Shown in pieces: positions 10,531-22,689 of a stretch of 64,000 bases of DNA. The stretch is from Gonatopus flavifemur (Eukaryota > Arthropoda > Insecta > Hymenoptera > Dryinidae), in the NCBI GenBank assembly GCA_018340375.1, contig JAFFJZ010000007.1, positions 3,596,001 through 3,660,000 of the forward strand. Direction: 5' to 3'. Below the pieces are notes generated by a model, which ran no database searches, was not told the origin of the DNA, and saw only the letters and a program-made list of their open reading frames with translations. Made by a program: the position numbers and the translations under genes. Each line of letters begins with the position of its first letter. Position 1 is the stretch's first letter.

Positions 10531-12589
10531 TTATTCACCATAGTTGCCTTCGAGGGCGATACGAATATAGCGATTTTCCCACTTTTTGATACCACTTTTA
10601 TATTACACTGTTAAAAATTTCTTGAATTTTAATGCACTCTTAATGTACCAGTGTACATGAAATTCCAACTTGAAGGTACATGAGATGATATTCAAGTATT
10701 ATTACATTCATTTTAAAATCATGTAGAATTGAATTACATTTTCAAGTATCAGTACATTAAAAATTAACTTAGACTACATCGATAGAGATTTGAGAAAATA
10801 ACATAACCATCAATAATGTTTGAAATTGAGTGAATAAATTGAATAATTATAATCTTTTGGTGATTATAAATTTTGGAATTATTGTTCTCAATCGTATTAG
10901 GTCACACTCTACGAGTCTTGTTGATAGTGCTTGAACGACACTGAACCCCAACAGAACGTAAAATTTGTGTACGTCCAGGAAACCTCCGAAGGACGTCTGA
11001 GAAACGTATTTGGACGTTTCCTGGACGTACACAAATTTTAGGTTCTGTTGGGGAAGGGTACGAAATTTTGCACGAAATATTTTCGTGAATCACGTGAGCA
11101 GTGAAAATTTTATGAATACGTAGATAAAGTACATGCTTGGGATTGAGGATTTTAATTTCATAGTGGTTCTGGAACATTATGGGATCGATGGAAAATTCTT
11201 ACAATTGAAGGTTATAATTCAGAAAATTTGACTTCCTATATTTCAGAACCAACATGGAATGAGAATTTGCACTCACAGTGCGCAATCCCATGCATGTATT
11301 TTATTATCACATATTTGAAATTTGTAATGTTTACATATTTTATAAAAGAAGGATGCGAAAAATATCATATGGTTCGTCTGCCGCTTGAAGGTCCCTAATT
11401 TTTAGGCCCTCAATGAGTTTCAAAGAAAATTTACTGGAAGTTTTTTTCTGGAACGCGAATGAAAATTCATATACAATTGTCATGTATTCATATATTATAA
11501 ATTTCGAATCCATGTACATTAAATTTAATGTATGTAGACTTGGAATTTGTGGAACCTGTACATGAATTCTCAGTTACGTACTTGAAAAACCTTCCAGTAG
11601 ATTTACATTAAAATTCATCCGGAAATTTTTAACAGTGTACGATTTCTCTTTCTCATCAAAATAGGTCTCAATTTCATCGATTACTTCATCATTGGACTTA
11701 AATTCCTTTCCAGCAAGCATTCTCTCGAGATCTGAGAACAGGAAAAAGTCGCTGGGGGCTGAACCTTGAGAATCCGGTGGGTGGCTAAGCAATTCGAAGC
11801 CCAATTCATTCATTTTCGCCATCGTTTTCATTGATTTGTGCCGCGACGCATTGTCTTGGTAAAACAACACTTCTTTGTTTGTGTCCGTTTCTTTCCGATT
11901 TCAGTCTTCAATCGATCCAAAAGTGCACAGTAATAGTCGCTATTGACGGTGGTTCCTTTCTGGAGATAATCGATGAATATTATTCCCTTCACATGCCAAA
12001 ATACAGACGCCATCACCTTACCGGCTGACTGTTGCGTCTTTGCTCGCTTTGGATTTGATTCGTCGATTGCTGCCCACTCAGCTGACTGTCTTTTGAATTC
12101 TGGTGTGTATTGGTGAAGCCATGTTTCATCCATTATTACATATCGACGATAGAATTCGATTTTATTGCGGTTTAACAGCGCCAAACACTCCTCTGCAGCA
12201 TCAATTCGTTGTTGTTTTTGGTCGACTGTGAGCTCACGCGGCACCCACTTTGCACAGAGCTTTCGCATACCCAAATGTTCGTGTAGAATGGTAAAAACAC
12301 TGCCATCTGATATCTTTACAATGTTAGCTAGCTCGTGCATCTTCAATTTCATAACCAATTTGTGGATTTTTTTTGTTTTCTGGAATAACAGCCTCATTTG
12401 GGCGTTTACTGCGCTCTGGGCCATTTGTGCTGGTACGACCACGTTTAAATTCAGCAACCCACTCCTTTACCATTTGGATCGATGCAGCAGAGTACGGATA
12501 ATGTTTACCAAGCCATTGTTTGGTTTCCACTGTATTTTTTTTCATCAAAAAGCAATACTTTATTGAATTCGAAATTCTTTTTTTTCCAT
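10531..12589 (-). pseudogene. Mariner transposase (D,D34D), split and frameshifted
   Basis: The minus-strand transposase runs from an ATG at 12589 (MEKKEF...) to TAA at 10531 (…ALEGNYGE). The N-terminal part has the helix-turn-helix region (NTVETKQWL, VKEWVAEFKRGRTST) and LRKLCAKWVP-like RKLCAKWVPREL. The catalytic residues are in MDETW, YQDNA and APSDFF, with 34 residues between the last two aspartates, typical of mariner. The usual PPYSPD motif has degraded to PPDSQG. Frameshifts lie near 12570, 12400 and 11850. An insertion at 10606-11637 separates the last ~22 codons (GIKKWENRYIRIALEGNYGE). Inactive. Wording is closest to the mellifera subfamily as I remember it. Confidence 0.85.
10606..11637. 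mobile_element. 1,032-bp element inserted in mariner, duplication TA
   Basis: Ends CACTGTTAAAAATTTCTTG and ...GGAAATTTTTAACAGTG are flanked by TA. The same terminal repeat bounds 44861-47930 and, more diverged, 59465-59687. Subterminal regions repeat 'ttaatgtac' and 'catgaaatt'. A central palindrome pairs aaatttgtgtacgtccagga (10961) with tggacgtacacaaatttta (11022). Removing the element and one TA puts the transposase codons on either side back in frame, so it is a real insertion. No coding capacity. Confidence 0.8.
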
Positions 12590-12767
12590 TTTTTTTCAAT
12601 GACAAAAGTTGCTTCACACAAAATGCTATAACTCACGAATCAATCGTCAGATTGCTATCAAAATTACACACGTATTGTATGGAAGTTAGTACTCAATAAA
12701 AATTATATGGAAAGAATTCTAATACCGCCATCTATGTGTCATCCTACGGACTTTTTGAATGGCCTGT

Positions 12768-13670
12768 TATACTTGAAACGTACGTAGTACATTCATAGTG
12801 CATAGCACCTATGAAACTGTCTCATTGAAATGCGCATAGAACATATTTCGAATATTCTAAGAACGCTCATAGTATATTTTGATGCTACTTGAGTGAATGT
12901 ATGAAAGAAGTACTTGAATTTGCAGTGATGGGATTGTTTCAATACCTCATGTAATTATTTTGATACTGCGTAGTTTCATCCTGACAACATTTGCAATTAT
13001 TCTGATACAAGATTTCAGAGTTGAGTTCTGTAGATTTTCACCCCACCTTTTTTTACAGTGCAGAAGTTCAAAAGAGTTTATAAAAACCTACGTTATGCGT
13101 CACAATTTTTGTTGCAAAAATGTTGGTTGCGTTGAGGAAAGAAGCGTAAAAATTACAATCTTCATAAACAGACTGAAAACATCGCAGATAATAAAAGATT
13201 TTCGCTCAATCTGAATTTGATGAATTACTACTGAAATAACAATCTATTGAACTAATGTGGAGCAATAATTTAATATTATCCGCGATGTCTTCAATCTTCC
13301 AATAAAACTGTAATTATCCCGCTCCGCCCAATGTGTAATGAAATTAAAAGTTTCAATATGATTACATTGATTATTTTTAAAATACAAATTTTGGGATGGC
13401 AAGTGGAAAATACTACAAGAATTTTTTGAATTCAAAAAGTACAACATATATACTATACGCAATCTTCTTATTCCTGTATGAAACTGATTTTCAACTCCAT
13501 TCCATTAGAGCTTAGTTGAGAATTGAATTTGTCGTTGACTTATCTAAAACAAAATCACAATTTAAATCAATTGAGATTAAGCTTGGAGTATTGCGAATTC
13601 CCATTCCTCATTTGACGTAGTTTACTGTTCCATTTCTTGGTTTCAAATACAATTTTATGTCTTATCACAG
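12768..13670. other. End of CFAP298 intron, unassigned
   Basis: Intronic AT-rich sequence between the mariner and the third CFAP298 exon. I see no gene, RNA or clear terminal repeat. Confidence 0.4.
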
Positions 13671-13886
13671 ATAATAGAGGTACGATTAGCTCAACTTTGG
13701 TTTTGTGGTAAAGAGATGCTACCTGGAAAGAAACTGAGAGATTACTTGGGCAATAACGAGAAATCAAAGGTAATTGTGAAGTTACAAAAGCGAGGATCTG
13801 GGAAACCAGGACGAGAACCTCTGATGTCGGAAGACCAAAAAAAACAGTTGATGCTACATGCCTACAAACGCCAAGAACAGCTCAAG
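13671..13886 (+). CDS. CFAP298: CFAP298 exon encoding the C-terminal region
   Basis: A 216-bp exon (72 codons, phase 0 at both ends) with acceptor tcttatcacAG and donor GTAAGT. It reads IIEVRLAQLWFCGKEM, then GKKLRDYLGNNEKSKVIVKL, QKRGSGKPGREPLMSEDQKK and QLMLHAYKRQEQLK. These are the family's AQLW..KE, DY.G.NEK.K...K.Q.RG and REP..S...K.QLM blocks. Together with 7843-7928 and 8007-8177 it gives one continuous frame. The last ~35 residues (the acidic stretch and a W-containing terminus in relatives) should follow in another exon. I searched downstream by eye and did not find it, so it may be small, diverged or beyond 64000. Confidence 0.9.
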
Positions 13887-14699
13887 GTAAGTGGATTTGC
13901 AATTGTTGGTCAAGAAGAACCCTTCGCTTTTATCATATCGTCATTGATAAAACAGCAGCCAGCAAAGAAATCCCAGTTTTAACATGTATAGGTAAAAATG
14001 CTCCAACATCTAATGATTCTTGATTCTTCAAAACATGAAGAACTGAGGATAATTTGATTCTCCGATAAGTCAATAGGATTTGGAAACTTTGAAATTTAAT
14101 TCAGATCCAGTGAAGAATTGTTCTGGCAAAACCAATCCGGTGCAGAATCAATTCACTTGTGAGTCAAATGAAAATATATTGCCTTCGAGATTCCACAGGT
14201 ATCAGATATTTTTAACTTGAGTGCCATCGATTGACATTAAGAAGAACAACAGAAGAACAGACAGGTTCTATCGATTTGTCAGTGTACTTTTCTCATAGTG
14301 CAGGTAGGTGAATAAACTCAATATCATTCCATTTAATTTCCTTGCTTGGTGTTTTATTTTTCTATACATCCAGAGCACAGTGAACCAATCGCAATAAGAA
14401 TTTGGTATGCAAGAGAAGTAAACACCGTCTATCAACTTATTGATATTCATCTAAAACTCACTGATTGTCTTTAATTGCTTAAGAGCGTACTCACGTAGCA
14501 TCACAATTTCAGAGGGAGATCTTGAAAGATACTGTTGAAACAATATGTATTTATGAATGCATCATGAATTGTTGTGCTGCGTCGGTGTGTGAATTCACAA
14601 CATTAATTTCACACTTCTTCTACAGTTTTTCTCTGGTACTAAAAGTTCAAGGAAACATTTTATTCACGCTTCAGAAAAATTCTACGAAATTATGATTTT
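13887..14699. other. Probable CFAP298 intron, unassigned
   Basis: This follows a canonical GTAAGT donor. No further CFAP298 coding block and no transposon signature are visible in this stretch. Confidence 0.4.
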
Positions 14700-15350
14700 T
14701 ATAAGGTGAACGAAATTTTATTTCAAAAAGTACTTTACAACACTAGTTTACAAAATAAAAAAAAATGGTCTGTACATTCAATGCTATTATTTTTTTGTTA
14801 TGCATTTTGGCTTGCTGAATTAGAAAATCACAGTAAGAAATTTTTTAATGGATAGGTTTCCGAGTTATGAGTTTTTTTCATTTGAAAAATTTTTTTCCGA
14901 TGATAGTTTCACTACTTGAGGTATATCTCGAGCTTGAAATGGCCAATCTGGTTGCATGAGGTCTCAAATTGAACATAATTGAATTGCCAATGAATATTAT
15001 TACCGTTGTTACTAATCAATTAGGTAGTTTGAGTGCACCGAACCGAAATATGTAGAAAAAATCATGTTTCTTAAATAAAAATGAAAATAAAAAAGTCACT
15101 TTTTTGCCGAGGAAAAATAGAAATCATGGAAATATGTTCAATTACGAATTTTCTACGTGAAGTTCGTATTCTTACGAAGGAAACAAAGTATTTACAAAAG
15201 ATAATTCATGGAATATTACCGGAGTTACAATCGCTTATGTACAAGTACCAAAATTCAGCTTCTTCTTCATCCTTGGACTCCTGTCTTATTCATAGCGTAT
15301 ACTCAAGTTCGATTGATTTGATTCATCTTTATTTCAATATTTTGATATAA
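14700..15350 (+). repeat. Dispersed repeat, copy A (unknown family)
   Basis: Matches 34352-35150 in inverted orientation, including tatctcgagcttgaaatggc, caatctggttgcatgaggtc and a short frame encoding MKIKKSLFCRGKIEIMEICS. Both copies keep this 80-90 codon frame with only scattered substitutions (…TNFLREVRILT…), but it has no recognisable domain. This copy lacks the 230-bp insertion present in the other, so it serves as an empty site for it. Confidence 0.65.
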
Positions 15351-15969
15351 TATGAGTTTATTGAAGATAATTTTGACTCCTCGATTGCGGTTTATTTTTT
15401 GTTACATGTGTTTCTCTTATGAGAAACCAAACATAATCCCCCATCATTCTCTCATTCCAAAATCCCTGGTAACGCTGCTCCATGGACTTGAGTTTTGGTG
15501 GAATCTCTCAGCATGCTCGTCACTCATGTCCCCGAGATTCTCCAGGAAAAAATCCAAGTGGGAATGTAAAAAATGGATCTTGAGAGACATATTCATTCCT
15601 GTAAGGAAAAGTGAAGGGATACAGGACACATGACAAAAGATGGAATAGAATTTAATAGAAGAACGGTATTGTATACCTATTTTTGCATAATATACTTCGG
15701 ATCTTTATTATTCCCAAGGAAACCAGAAACAACTGACTTGAACGAATTCCAGGATGCAGTTTCATCAGGGGGAAAATATGTCAGAAATTTTCCATCAGTT
15801 TTCTTATTTGTGGACCATCGGAAACCCCTTCTTTGATTTTCAAACAGGGTTCTCATATGAGTAAGTGCTTGCCCTTCTTTGTTCAACGCTTTCACGAAGT
15901 TTTTTAGACGCCCCAGTTTGATGTGTAATGGTGGAAGAATAATGTTTTCTTTCTTCACAAGAGCCACAT

Positions 15970-16185
15970 CCCAGATAGCAATTTAACCTTGTTGCAATGT
16001 TGTCAGGCAAGCTTGTGACAAGGTTGATATAAGCCTCCTAGCTGACACACGACAAGGGTACAAGCTTACAAAACCCTTGCAGCAGGGCTGTAGCAACCTT
16101 ACACTGACAAGGTTGTCAATAACAAGCCAAGAACAATCGAATGACAAGTGTGACAGGGTTATGACAAGCTCACATGTTATCTGGG
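15970..16185. mobile_element. 216-bp small element, duplication AT (copy 1)
   Basis: CCCAGATAGCAATTTAACC ... CATGTTATCTGGG, flanked by AT on both sides. A second copy of exactly 216 bp lies inverted at 42983-43198 with different flanks (GA). The interior repeats 'gacaaggtt' and 'aagctt'. It lies in a gap between coding blocks of the pseudogene. Confidence 0.85.
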
Positions 16186-16235
16186 ATATTTGACATTATT
16201 CTCACCCACCGTATGGGTTTTTCTTTTCGGCCATT

Positions 16236-16723
16236 CACTGCAAAAATTGCCGTCGAAGATATGTCTCAAAATAAGACATGATATGTTTGATAATTCAAAT
16301 CAAACACTTGACTGTTTTAACTGGAAACATCAGTATCTTATTTCGCGACACTGACGTTTATATATGTTTGTTTCCAAAGCAGATCATAGAAGTGTGATTT
16401 ATGACATTTAACTTGAAAAAATGGATTAAATTGATGATTTTTCATCATACAGCTGATTAGAATCTCGTTTAGTTTTGTTTCCGAATGGCACAATATACAT
16501 TTTGTATAAATTGTTCCCGTTCTTCACTTTGACGTTGACGTGATAGTAATTCGAGGTTATGTTCCTACATACAGCTTTCAAACATTTTTGTTTGCCAATC
16601 AAACACGTCAAGTTTTGAATGAAAACGTAGTCTTGTGTTTTGAATATGATTACAGTAACATTTTGAAATGTTTGAAAAGTCGGTATGAAAGTATCTTAGA
16701 ATAAGATATCAGTTTTTGCAGTG
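16236..16723. mobile_element. 488-bp small element, duplication TT
   Basis: CACTGCAAAAATTG ... CAGTTTTTGCAGTG, flanked by TT on each side. Subterminal pairs such as tctcaaaataagac and gtatcttagaataagat extend the inverted repeat. Inserted in the same minus-strand pseudogene. Non-coding. Confidence 0.7.
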
Positions 16724-17699
16724 TTGTTTTTTTTATAATGATGTTCGCGATCACGACTATCCCAGAGACATAGGAAACAACAATATTTTGTGTATCCTTG
16801 CTGCATTCCAGATAACATGCCCATCACTTTAAAATCAGAACAACTCCTCCAATCGTGCTTTTCGTACTCGATAAATTCCATTGTCTCATAGAATTCTTCA
16901 GTATTAACAGCATGTGCAATGGATATCGACGGTCTTTCGTTTCCGTTATGCAAAAAAACTGCTTTTGAACTGTTTTTATTACTGTCAGTGAATAACCGCC
17001 ACTCTTCTGCATCATATGACTGTTTAAATTCCTCGAACAGAACAGAAATGTTCTCGCAAAAGCATATTTGATCTCTCGTTTCATAATACTTTCAGTAAAC
17101 CTTGTCACGGTCTCTGTAATACGTTATTCTAACATTTGCAGCCAAAAAGTTATATTGTTTCATTCGAGATGCATGCAATTCTGCTGCCTCTTTTGAAAGG
17201 TTCAAATCTCTCACCCAATCATTCAACTCACCTTGAGTTCAAAGGTGATGCATTTCAGTAGCATCAAAATCGCTATCACTATTCGTTTCCGGATCGTGTA
17301 ATAAATCGTTACCAATTTCAAGGGTAGGTGATTTGGGACGTTTCAGAATGACAGGTGTATCTGAGTGTGGTATTGGGAACGTGGCAGATTGTACATTTGC
17401 GTAATCCCATCGCATATTTTTTCCAAAACCTGTCTGTTTGCTCAGACAAAAATAGCAATCGGTTGCATGACAAAACGGTTTTTCCCACATCATTGTTACA
17501 CCAAATTTCATCAGCCGCTTAATTCAAAAACGAAACTAAAATCCATGAAATCAAGAGACGCGGCAGCGTCTCCACGCCAAGTATATGAAAAAACCCTGAA
17601 AAAAAGATGTATAAGTATTTTTTTTATTTCAAGTGGTAAAAGCAGAAGTCGTCCGCTACCGTGTATCTTTTACTGCTCAACCGAGATTTAACCTGCTGA

Positions 17700-18609
17700 A
17701 AAAATGTTCAATGCACAATAACTCGACACATATTGTGTGTCACAAAAAAATAACTACACTTTCATTATATAATACGATTACACACTTTCGGTTAAGCACA
17801 CTACGGACTTGATCAGTTCATCCGTTACCGAAATATAATCATTTCAAGTTTTCAAACGATCAAAACATCTTTTCGGAATTTCTGATTAATCGGTTTCTTC
17901 TTAACACGAAGACCTGTTATCCTTGAGGCGATTTCCAATGCTACAAAGATTTATTCTGTCTCTTTTTCTTCCTTCGAACGCCCAATAGTAGATCATTTGT
18001 TCTGTCTTTCTTTCTTCGAATGTCCAATAGTGGATCATTTGTTCATTAGTATGTAAAATATAATAACGTATAATAAGGTGCTTCCAATATTGTCCAAATG
18101 GTTTGTCAGTCTTTTGTAACCTGTACGATGATTGGTAGATAAATTTTTTTCCCTATAGAGTATATACATTGTAAATACGTAAACAAATATAACCTGTCAA
18201 TGAGGCGATGTGTTGATAGGTTATTAAAATATTAAAAGAATGATTGAAAGATGAATGAATTACAGGTGACTACATAATTATTACAGATTACTACAGGTTT
18301 ATTCATTGTAAATACGTAAACAAATATAACCTGTCAATGAGGCGATGTGTTGATAGGTTATTAAAATATTAAGAGAATAATTAAATTACAAGTGACTACA
18401 TTATTACAGATTACTACAGGTTATTCAGAACAATGAAACATAAACAAACAACTTGAAATTATATATACTCTTATATATTACTTCAAAAAATTCATGAATG
18501 AATGAATGAATAAATGATGAAGAGGTTATTTGTAAAAAAAACAGAAAAAGTTTGAGAAAGGTATAAATAAATCTATTTGCTACATTCAGAAAATTGGAAT
18601 ATACACAGG
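17700..18609. repeat. Unassigned sequence with a ~135-bp tandem duplication
   Basis: Positions 18166-18300 and 18303-18430 are near-identical direct copies (cattgtaaatacgtaaacaa, aggcgatgtgttgatagg). A smaller direct duplication is at 17965-18035 (ttcgaacgcccaatagtaga / ttcgaatgtccaatagtgga). No gene is supported in this stretch. Confidence 0.6.
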
Positions 18610-19821
18610 CCCTGGTAGAAATTTTCTCTAGTACATCGAGAGTTACTTATAAGTTTACCTATCTTACTTGTGAGTCATTCGTAAGGAAAACTTACGAGTA
18701 ACTTACTAGAATGTAACACTTCACTTCACTAAATTCTAGCCATCAAAACTAGCGAAGCACTCAGTAGTAACTGACCAGGAACTTGTAAGAAACTAGCGCC
18801 ACACTCATGACAGCAATTATATGCTAAAAAAGTTGTGAAGTTATAATAATACATCAACAATGATTATTCAGTAAAATATGCATGCTTCGGCCCAAAATGT
18901 TTTTGAAAATAAAAAATTGAATTTCGAGCAAAAATCATGTTTCAGAGGGGACACTTGTAGATTACCACCAACACCTCGTGTTCAATGCGATGGAGAGAAT
19001 ATTGAAAACCTCGGAGAGAATCGAACCCAGTGATGCCAGCATTTGGTCGACCGAGTCGATTTACCCTCTCCATCTGACCATTTCTCGTCCCCACCATTCC
19101 AGCCGGGAGTACGCACACATTGAAACCCGTATTCATGTGATTCGGAGCCGGTCGGTTCACTTCGAGTCAGCTCGGACAATCGAGAGAGAACCAACTATCC
19201 GTCGGTCTTTTTTTCAAATCGAGAGCCAGTTCAATACTGATCATTAAATTATTACGATGAAATATAAATTTGATGCATAGCATCATTTAATTGAATTAAA
19301 ATCGAATATGAGTAAATAATTTTTCAATTATTATTTATTTTTCATAAATTTTATAAGATTATTGGTTATTCTTATGACTGATTATGAAGCTTTCAAGAAC
19401 TCCTATATGTATTGTATAAAAATTTTCTAATAGTTGCGTATTTCTAATCATTATTTTAAATCTTGATGATTTTTCAATGAATTTCATTAGAATTGTCAAT
19501 CAATCGATGGTTGAAAAATTCTAAGATAGTTTGGGGATCTATGATAAATGTCCTGCGGTGAATTCCATAATTTTCTCTGATAAATTAATTTTCAGAGATC
19601 ACTATGATATTCCAGTAATAAGGATAATCAAATCAACATCGATTATCAGATGTTGATCAACATCAAAATAATAAGACTGAATATTCAATTGATTGAGTGC
19701 AAATTATTTTCAATGGACTGAATAATTAGATTTGAGCATTCAAATTCACTTCACGCATTATCAGTCTCTTTCCTTCGCTGCATTACTCCATAGACGTAAT
19801 ATGTGGATCGAAATATTACAA

Positions 19822-19892
19822 GACCCCATAGCCTAGCGGCAAAAGACATGTTTCTTGCGGAAGAACGGTCGGGTTCGATTCTGTGTGGAGAC
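19822..19892 (+). ncRNA. tRNA-like unit with A and B boxes
   Basis: 71 bases starting GACCCCATAGCCTAGCGGC, with an A-box-like TAGCCTAGCGGCAA and a B-box GGGTTCGATTC. A run of eight T follows at 19899, a potential Pol III terminator. Stem pairing is imperfect, so a working tRNA is unlikely. A decayed tRNA or SINE head is more plausible. Confidence 0.5.
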
Positions 19893-20075
19893 ATTTCATT
19901 TTTTTTGTCATCTCTCTGGTGAATGATTAAATTTCACATCCGATTATTGTTTTTTATGTCATTACATCGTCATGTTATCAATAATCCTGATCTTTCGGAA
20001 TGCACTTGCGGATTCGACCAAGTACAGGTCCGAGTCGATTGGAAATTTCCCAAATATTCGTGTCCATGAGATATA

Positions 20076-20354
20076 CACAGTAAAAAATTTTTCGTCAAAT
20101 GACAAATGTCAAATGTCAAAACACACAAGCGAATGTTAACCATTTTTCTTCACACTCGACGTGTGTTGATTCCAGAGTGACACTCACAAAGTGTTAATTT
20201 GAACTCGAATAACATTTTAATGTGTTGAAAATGAATCGATCGAACAGCATTTGATCAGTGTGTTAAATGAACACACAAAAGTGTTAAATATTGAACACTT
20301 GAATTTTGACACGTACTTCTTTTTTACACAATGACGGAATTTCTTTTTACTGTG
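20076..20354. mobile_element. 279-bp small element, duplication TA (left palindrome arm)
   Basis: CACAGTAAAAAATTTTTCG ... TTCTTTTTACTGTG, flanked by TA. Its interior is rich in variants of 'tgtgttaa' (gtgttaatttgaac, gtgttaaatg, gtgttaaata). A mirrored copy is at 21545-21806. Confidence 0.75.
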
Positions 20355-21544
20355 TAGACCGATCGATGCAGAATCTTCTGAAATGAGAAATGAATAGCAC
20401 TTCAGAGGAACGTTTTTGAAGAAGTGTACTTGCAAATTCCATCAATTCCTGTGACGAATTGATGAAAAAATTTCAAAAATTTGTGTCCATCGAATAAAGA
20501 CCGATCGATTCGAAATCTAATGAAATGAAAAATCAAATCACTTCGGAGGAACGTTTTTGAAGAAGTATACTTGCGAATTCCATCAAACCCTTTGACGAAT
20601 TGATAGAAAAATTTCGAAACTTTGTCTCCGTGGAATACAGACCGATCGATTCTGAATCCCCTCACGCAGAGCAATGGATTCTAAGGAGTATGACAAATAT
20701 CATGAAGGCTGGAATATTTCATAATATATTTTCGAGTATGAGGACAAGTATCTAGATCATAAGTGTTATAAGTACAAGTATCCATTTATGATGAAGGTGT
20801 TTGTTTTGGGGTAGATGGTACTGTCAACTCCAGAGCTCTATATGAATTCACTAGTTCGAAAAGAATTCTTGAAGAGTTCCATTCTCGCTCTTGAAAAAGG
20901 ATTCTTCGTGTGGTATCTTGGCGGGTTCATGTCCTGAGGAATATCTTTTTTTCCGATTTCATATTATTCTTTTCTCAATTCAAGCAACTGAAGATAGTGA
21001 TTGTAATAATCTTATATTATAATAGGAACTAACTTTTTTCCCTTGCTGTTATTATATTGATATATTACTGGGTGACGGTATCATCTACCCCAAAACAAAC
21101 ACCTTCATCATAAATGGATACTTGTACTCATAACACGTATAATTCAGATACTTGTCCTCATACTCGAAAATATATTATGAAATATTCCAGCCTTCATGAT
21201 ATTTGTCATACTCCTCAGAATCCATTGCCCTCCGTGGGGAGATCCAGAATCGATCGGTCTATATTCCACGGAGACAAAGTTTCGAAATTTGTTTATCAAT
21301 TCGTCAAAGGGTTTGATGGAATTTGCAAGTATACTTTTTCAAAAACGTTCCTCCGAAGTGATTTGATTTTTCATTTCATTAGATTTCGAATCGATCGGTC
21401 TTTATTCGATGGACACAAATTTTTGAAATTTTTTCATCAATTCGTCACAGGAATTGATGGAATTTACAAGTACACTTCTTCAAAAACGTTCCTCTGAAGT
21501 GCTATTCATTTCTCATTTCAGAAGATTCTGCATCGATCGGTCTA

Positions 21545-21806
21545 CACAGTAAAAAGAAATTCCGTCATTGTGTAAAAAAGAAGTACGTGTCAAAATTCAA
21601 GTGTTCAATATTTAACACTTTTGTGTGTTCATTTAACACACTGATCAAATGCTGTTCGATCGATTCATTTTCAACACATTAAAATGTTATTCGAGTTCAA
21701 ATTAACACTTTGTGAGTGTCACTCTGGAATCAACACACGTCGAGTGTGAAGAAAAATGGTTAACATTCGCTTGTGTGTTGAATTTGACGAAAAATTTTTT
21801 ACTGTG
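21545..21806. mobile_element. Small element, mirrored copy in right palindrome arm
   Basis: Reverse complement of 20076-20354, flanked by TA. About 20 bases of an 'aaatgtcaaatgtc' stretch are missing relative to the left copy. Its matching position shows that the arms were duplicated or homogenised after this element inserted. Confidence 0.75.
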
Positions 21807-21989
21807 TATATCTCATGGACACGAATATTTGGGAAATTTCCAATCGACTCGGACCTGTACTTGGTCGAATCCGCAAGTGCATTCCGAAAGATCAGGATTA
21901 TTGATAACATGACGATGTAATGACATAAAAAACAATAATCGGATGTGAAATTTAATCATTCACCAGAGAGATGACAAAAAAAATGAAAT

Positions 21990-22060
21990 GTCTCCACACA
22001 GAATCGAACCCGACCGTTCTTCCGCAAGAAACATGTCTTTTGCCGCTAGGCTATGGGGTC
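21990..22060 (-). ncRNA. tRNA-like unit, mirrored copy
   Basis: Reverse complement of 19822-19892 with the same A-box and B-box sequences, located in the right palindrome arm. Followed on its own strand by a T-run (the AAAAAAA at 21976). Same interpretation as the left copy. Confidence 0.5.
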
Positions 22061-22689
22061 TTGTAATATTTCGATCCACATATTACGTCTATGGAGTAAT
22101 GCAGCGAAGGAAAGAGACTGATAATGCGTGAAGTGATGAAATATCTATTTGAATGCTCAAATCTAATTATTCAGTCCATTGAAAATAATTTGCACTCAAT
22201 CAATTGAATATTCAGTCTTATTATTTTGATGTTGATCAACATCTGATAATCGATGTTGATTTGATTATCCTTATTACTGGAATATCATAGTGATCTCTGA
22301 AAATTAATTTATCAGAGAAAATTATGGAATTCACCGCAGGACATTTATCATAGATCCCCAAACTATCTTAGAATTTTTCAACCATCGATTGATTGACAAT
22401 TCTAATGAAATTCATTGAAAAATCATCAAGATTTAAAATAATGATTAGAAATACGCAACTATTAGAAAATTCTTATACAATACATATAGGAGTTCTTGAA
22501 AGCTCCATAATCAGTCATAAGAATAACCAATAACCTTATAAAATTTATGAAAAATAAATAATAATTGAAAAATTATTTACTCATATTCGATTTTGATTCA
22601 ATTGAATGATGCTATGCATCAAATTTATATTCCATCGTGATAATTTAATGATCAGTATTGAACTGGCTCTCGATTTGAAAAAAAAAACG

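Larger units (their letters stand above)
10465..12767 (-). mobile_element. Mariner element (mellifera-like), with inserted element
   Basis: Terminal repeats are visible at both ends: ACAGGTCATTCGATATGTCC at 10465 and, reading inwards from 12767, ACAGGCCATTCAAAAAGTCC. TA flanks each side, the mariner target duplication. Subtracting the 1,032-bp insertion at 10606-11637 and its extra TA leaves about 1.27 kb, the normal mariner size. It sits in the large CFAP298 intron, opposite in strand to the host gene. Confidence 0.85.
15444..17511 (-). pseudogene. Broken gene of a repetitive uncharacterised arthropod/cnidarian family
   Basis: Four minus-strand pieces in order: 17511-17239 (KPFCHATDCYFCLSKQTGF, then FPIPHSD), 17108-16696 (EKHDWRSCSDFKVMGMLSGM, then QGYTKYCCFLCLWDSRDREH), 15967-15677 (ILPPLHIKLGRLKNFVKAL, then WNSFKSVVSGFLGN) and 15629-15444 (MSLKIHFLHSHLDFFLENLG, then DMSDEHAERFHQN). 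These motifs belong to a multi-copy 'uncharacterised protein' family common in insects, crustaceans and Hydra, with zinc-binding-like CxxC/His motifs. It behaves like a transposon-derived gene. The function is unknown to me. Frame breaks and two small elements (15970-16185 and 16236-16723) interrupt it, so it is a pseudogene. Confidence 0.75.

Noticed and set aside
19822..19892. Functional tRNA gene
   Set aside because: A and B boxes are good but acceptor and T stems do not pair properly, and it lies in a duplicated repeat.
20217..21497. Frames with repeated RFRIDRSLFDGHKFLKFFHQ-type sequence
   Set aside because: They are mirrored in both palindrome arms and arise from a repeated DNA unit, not from a gene.
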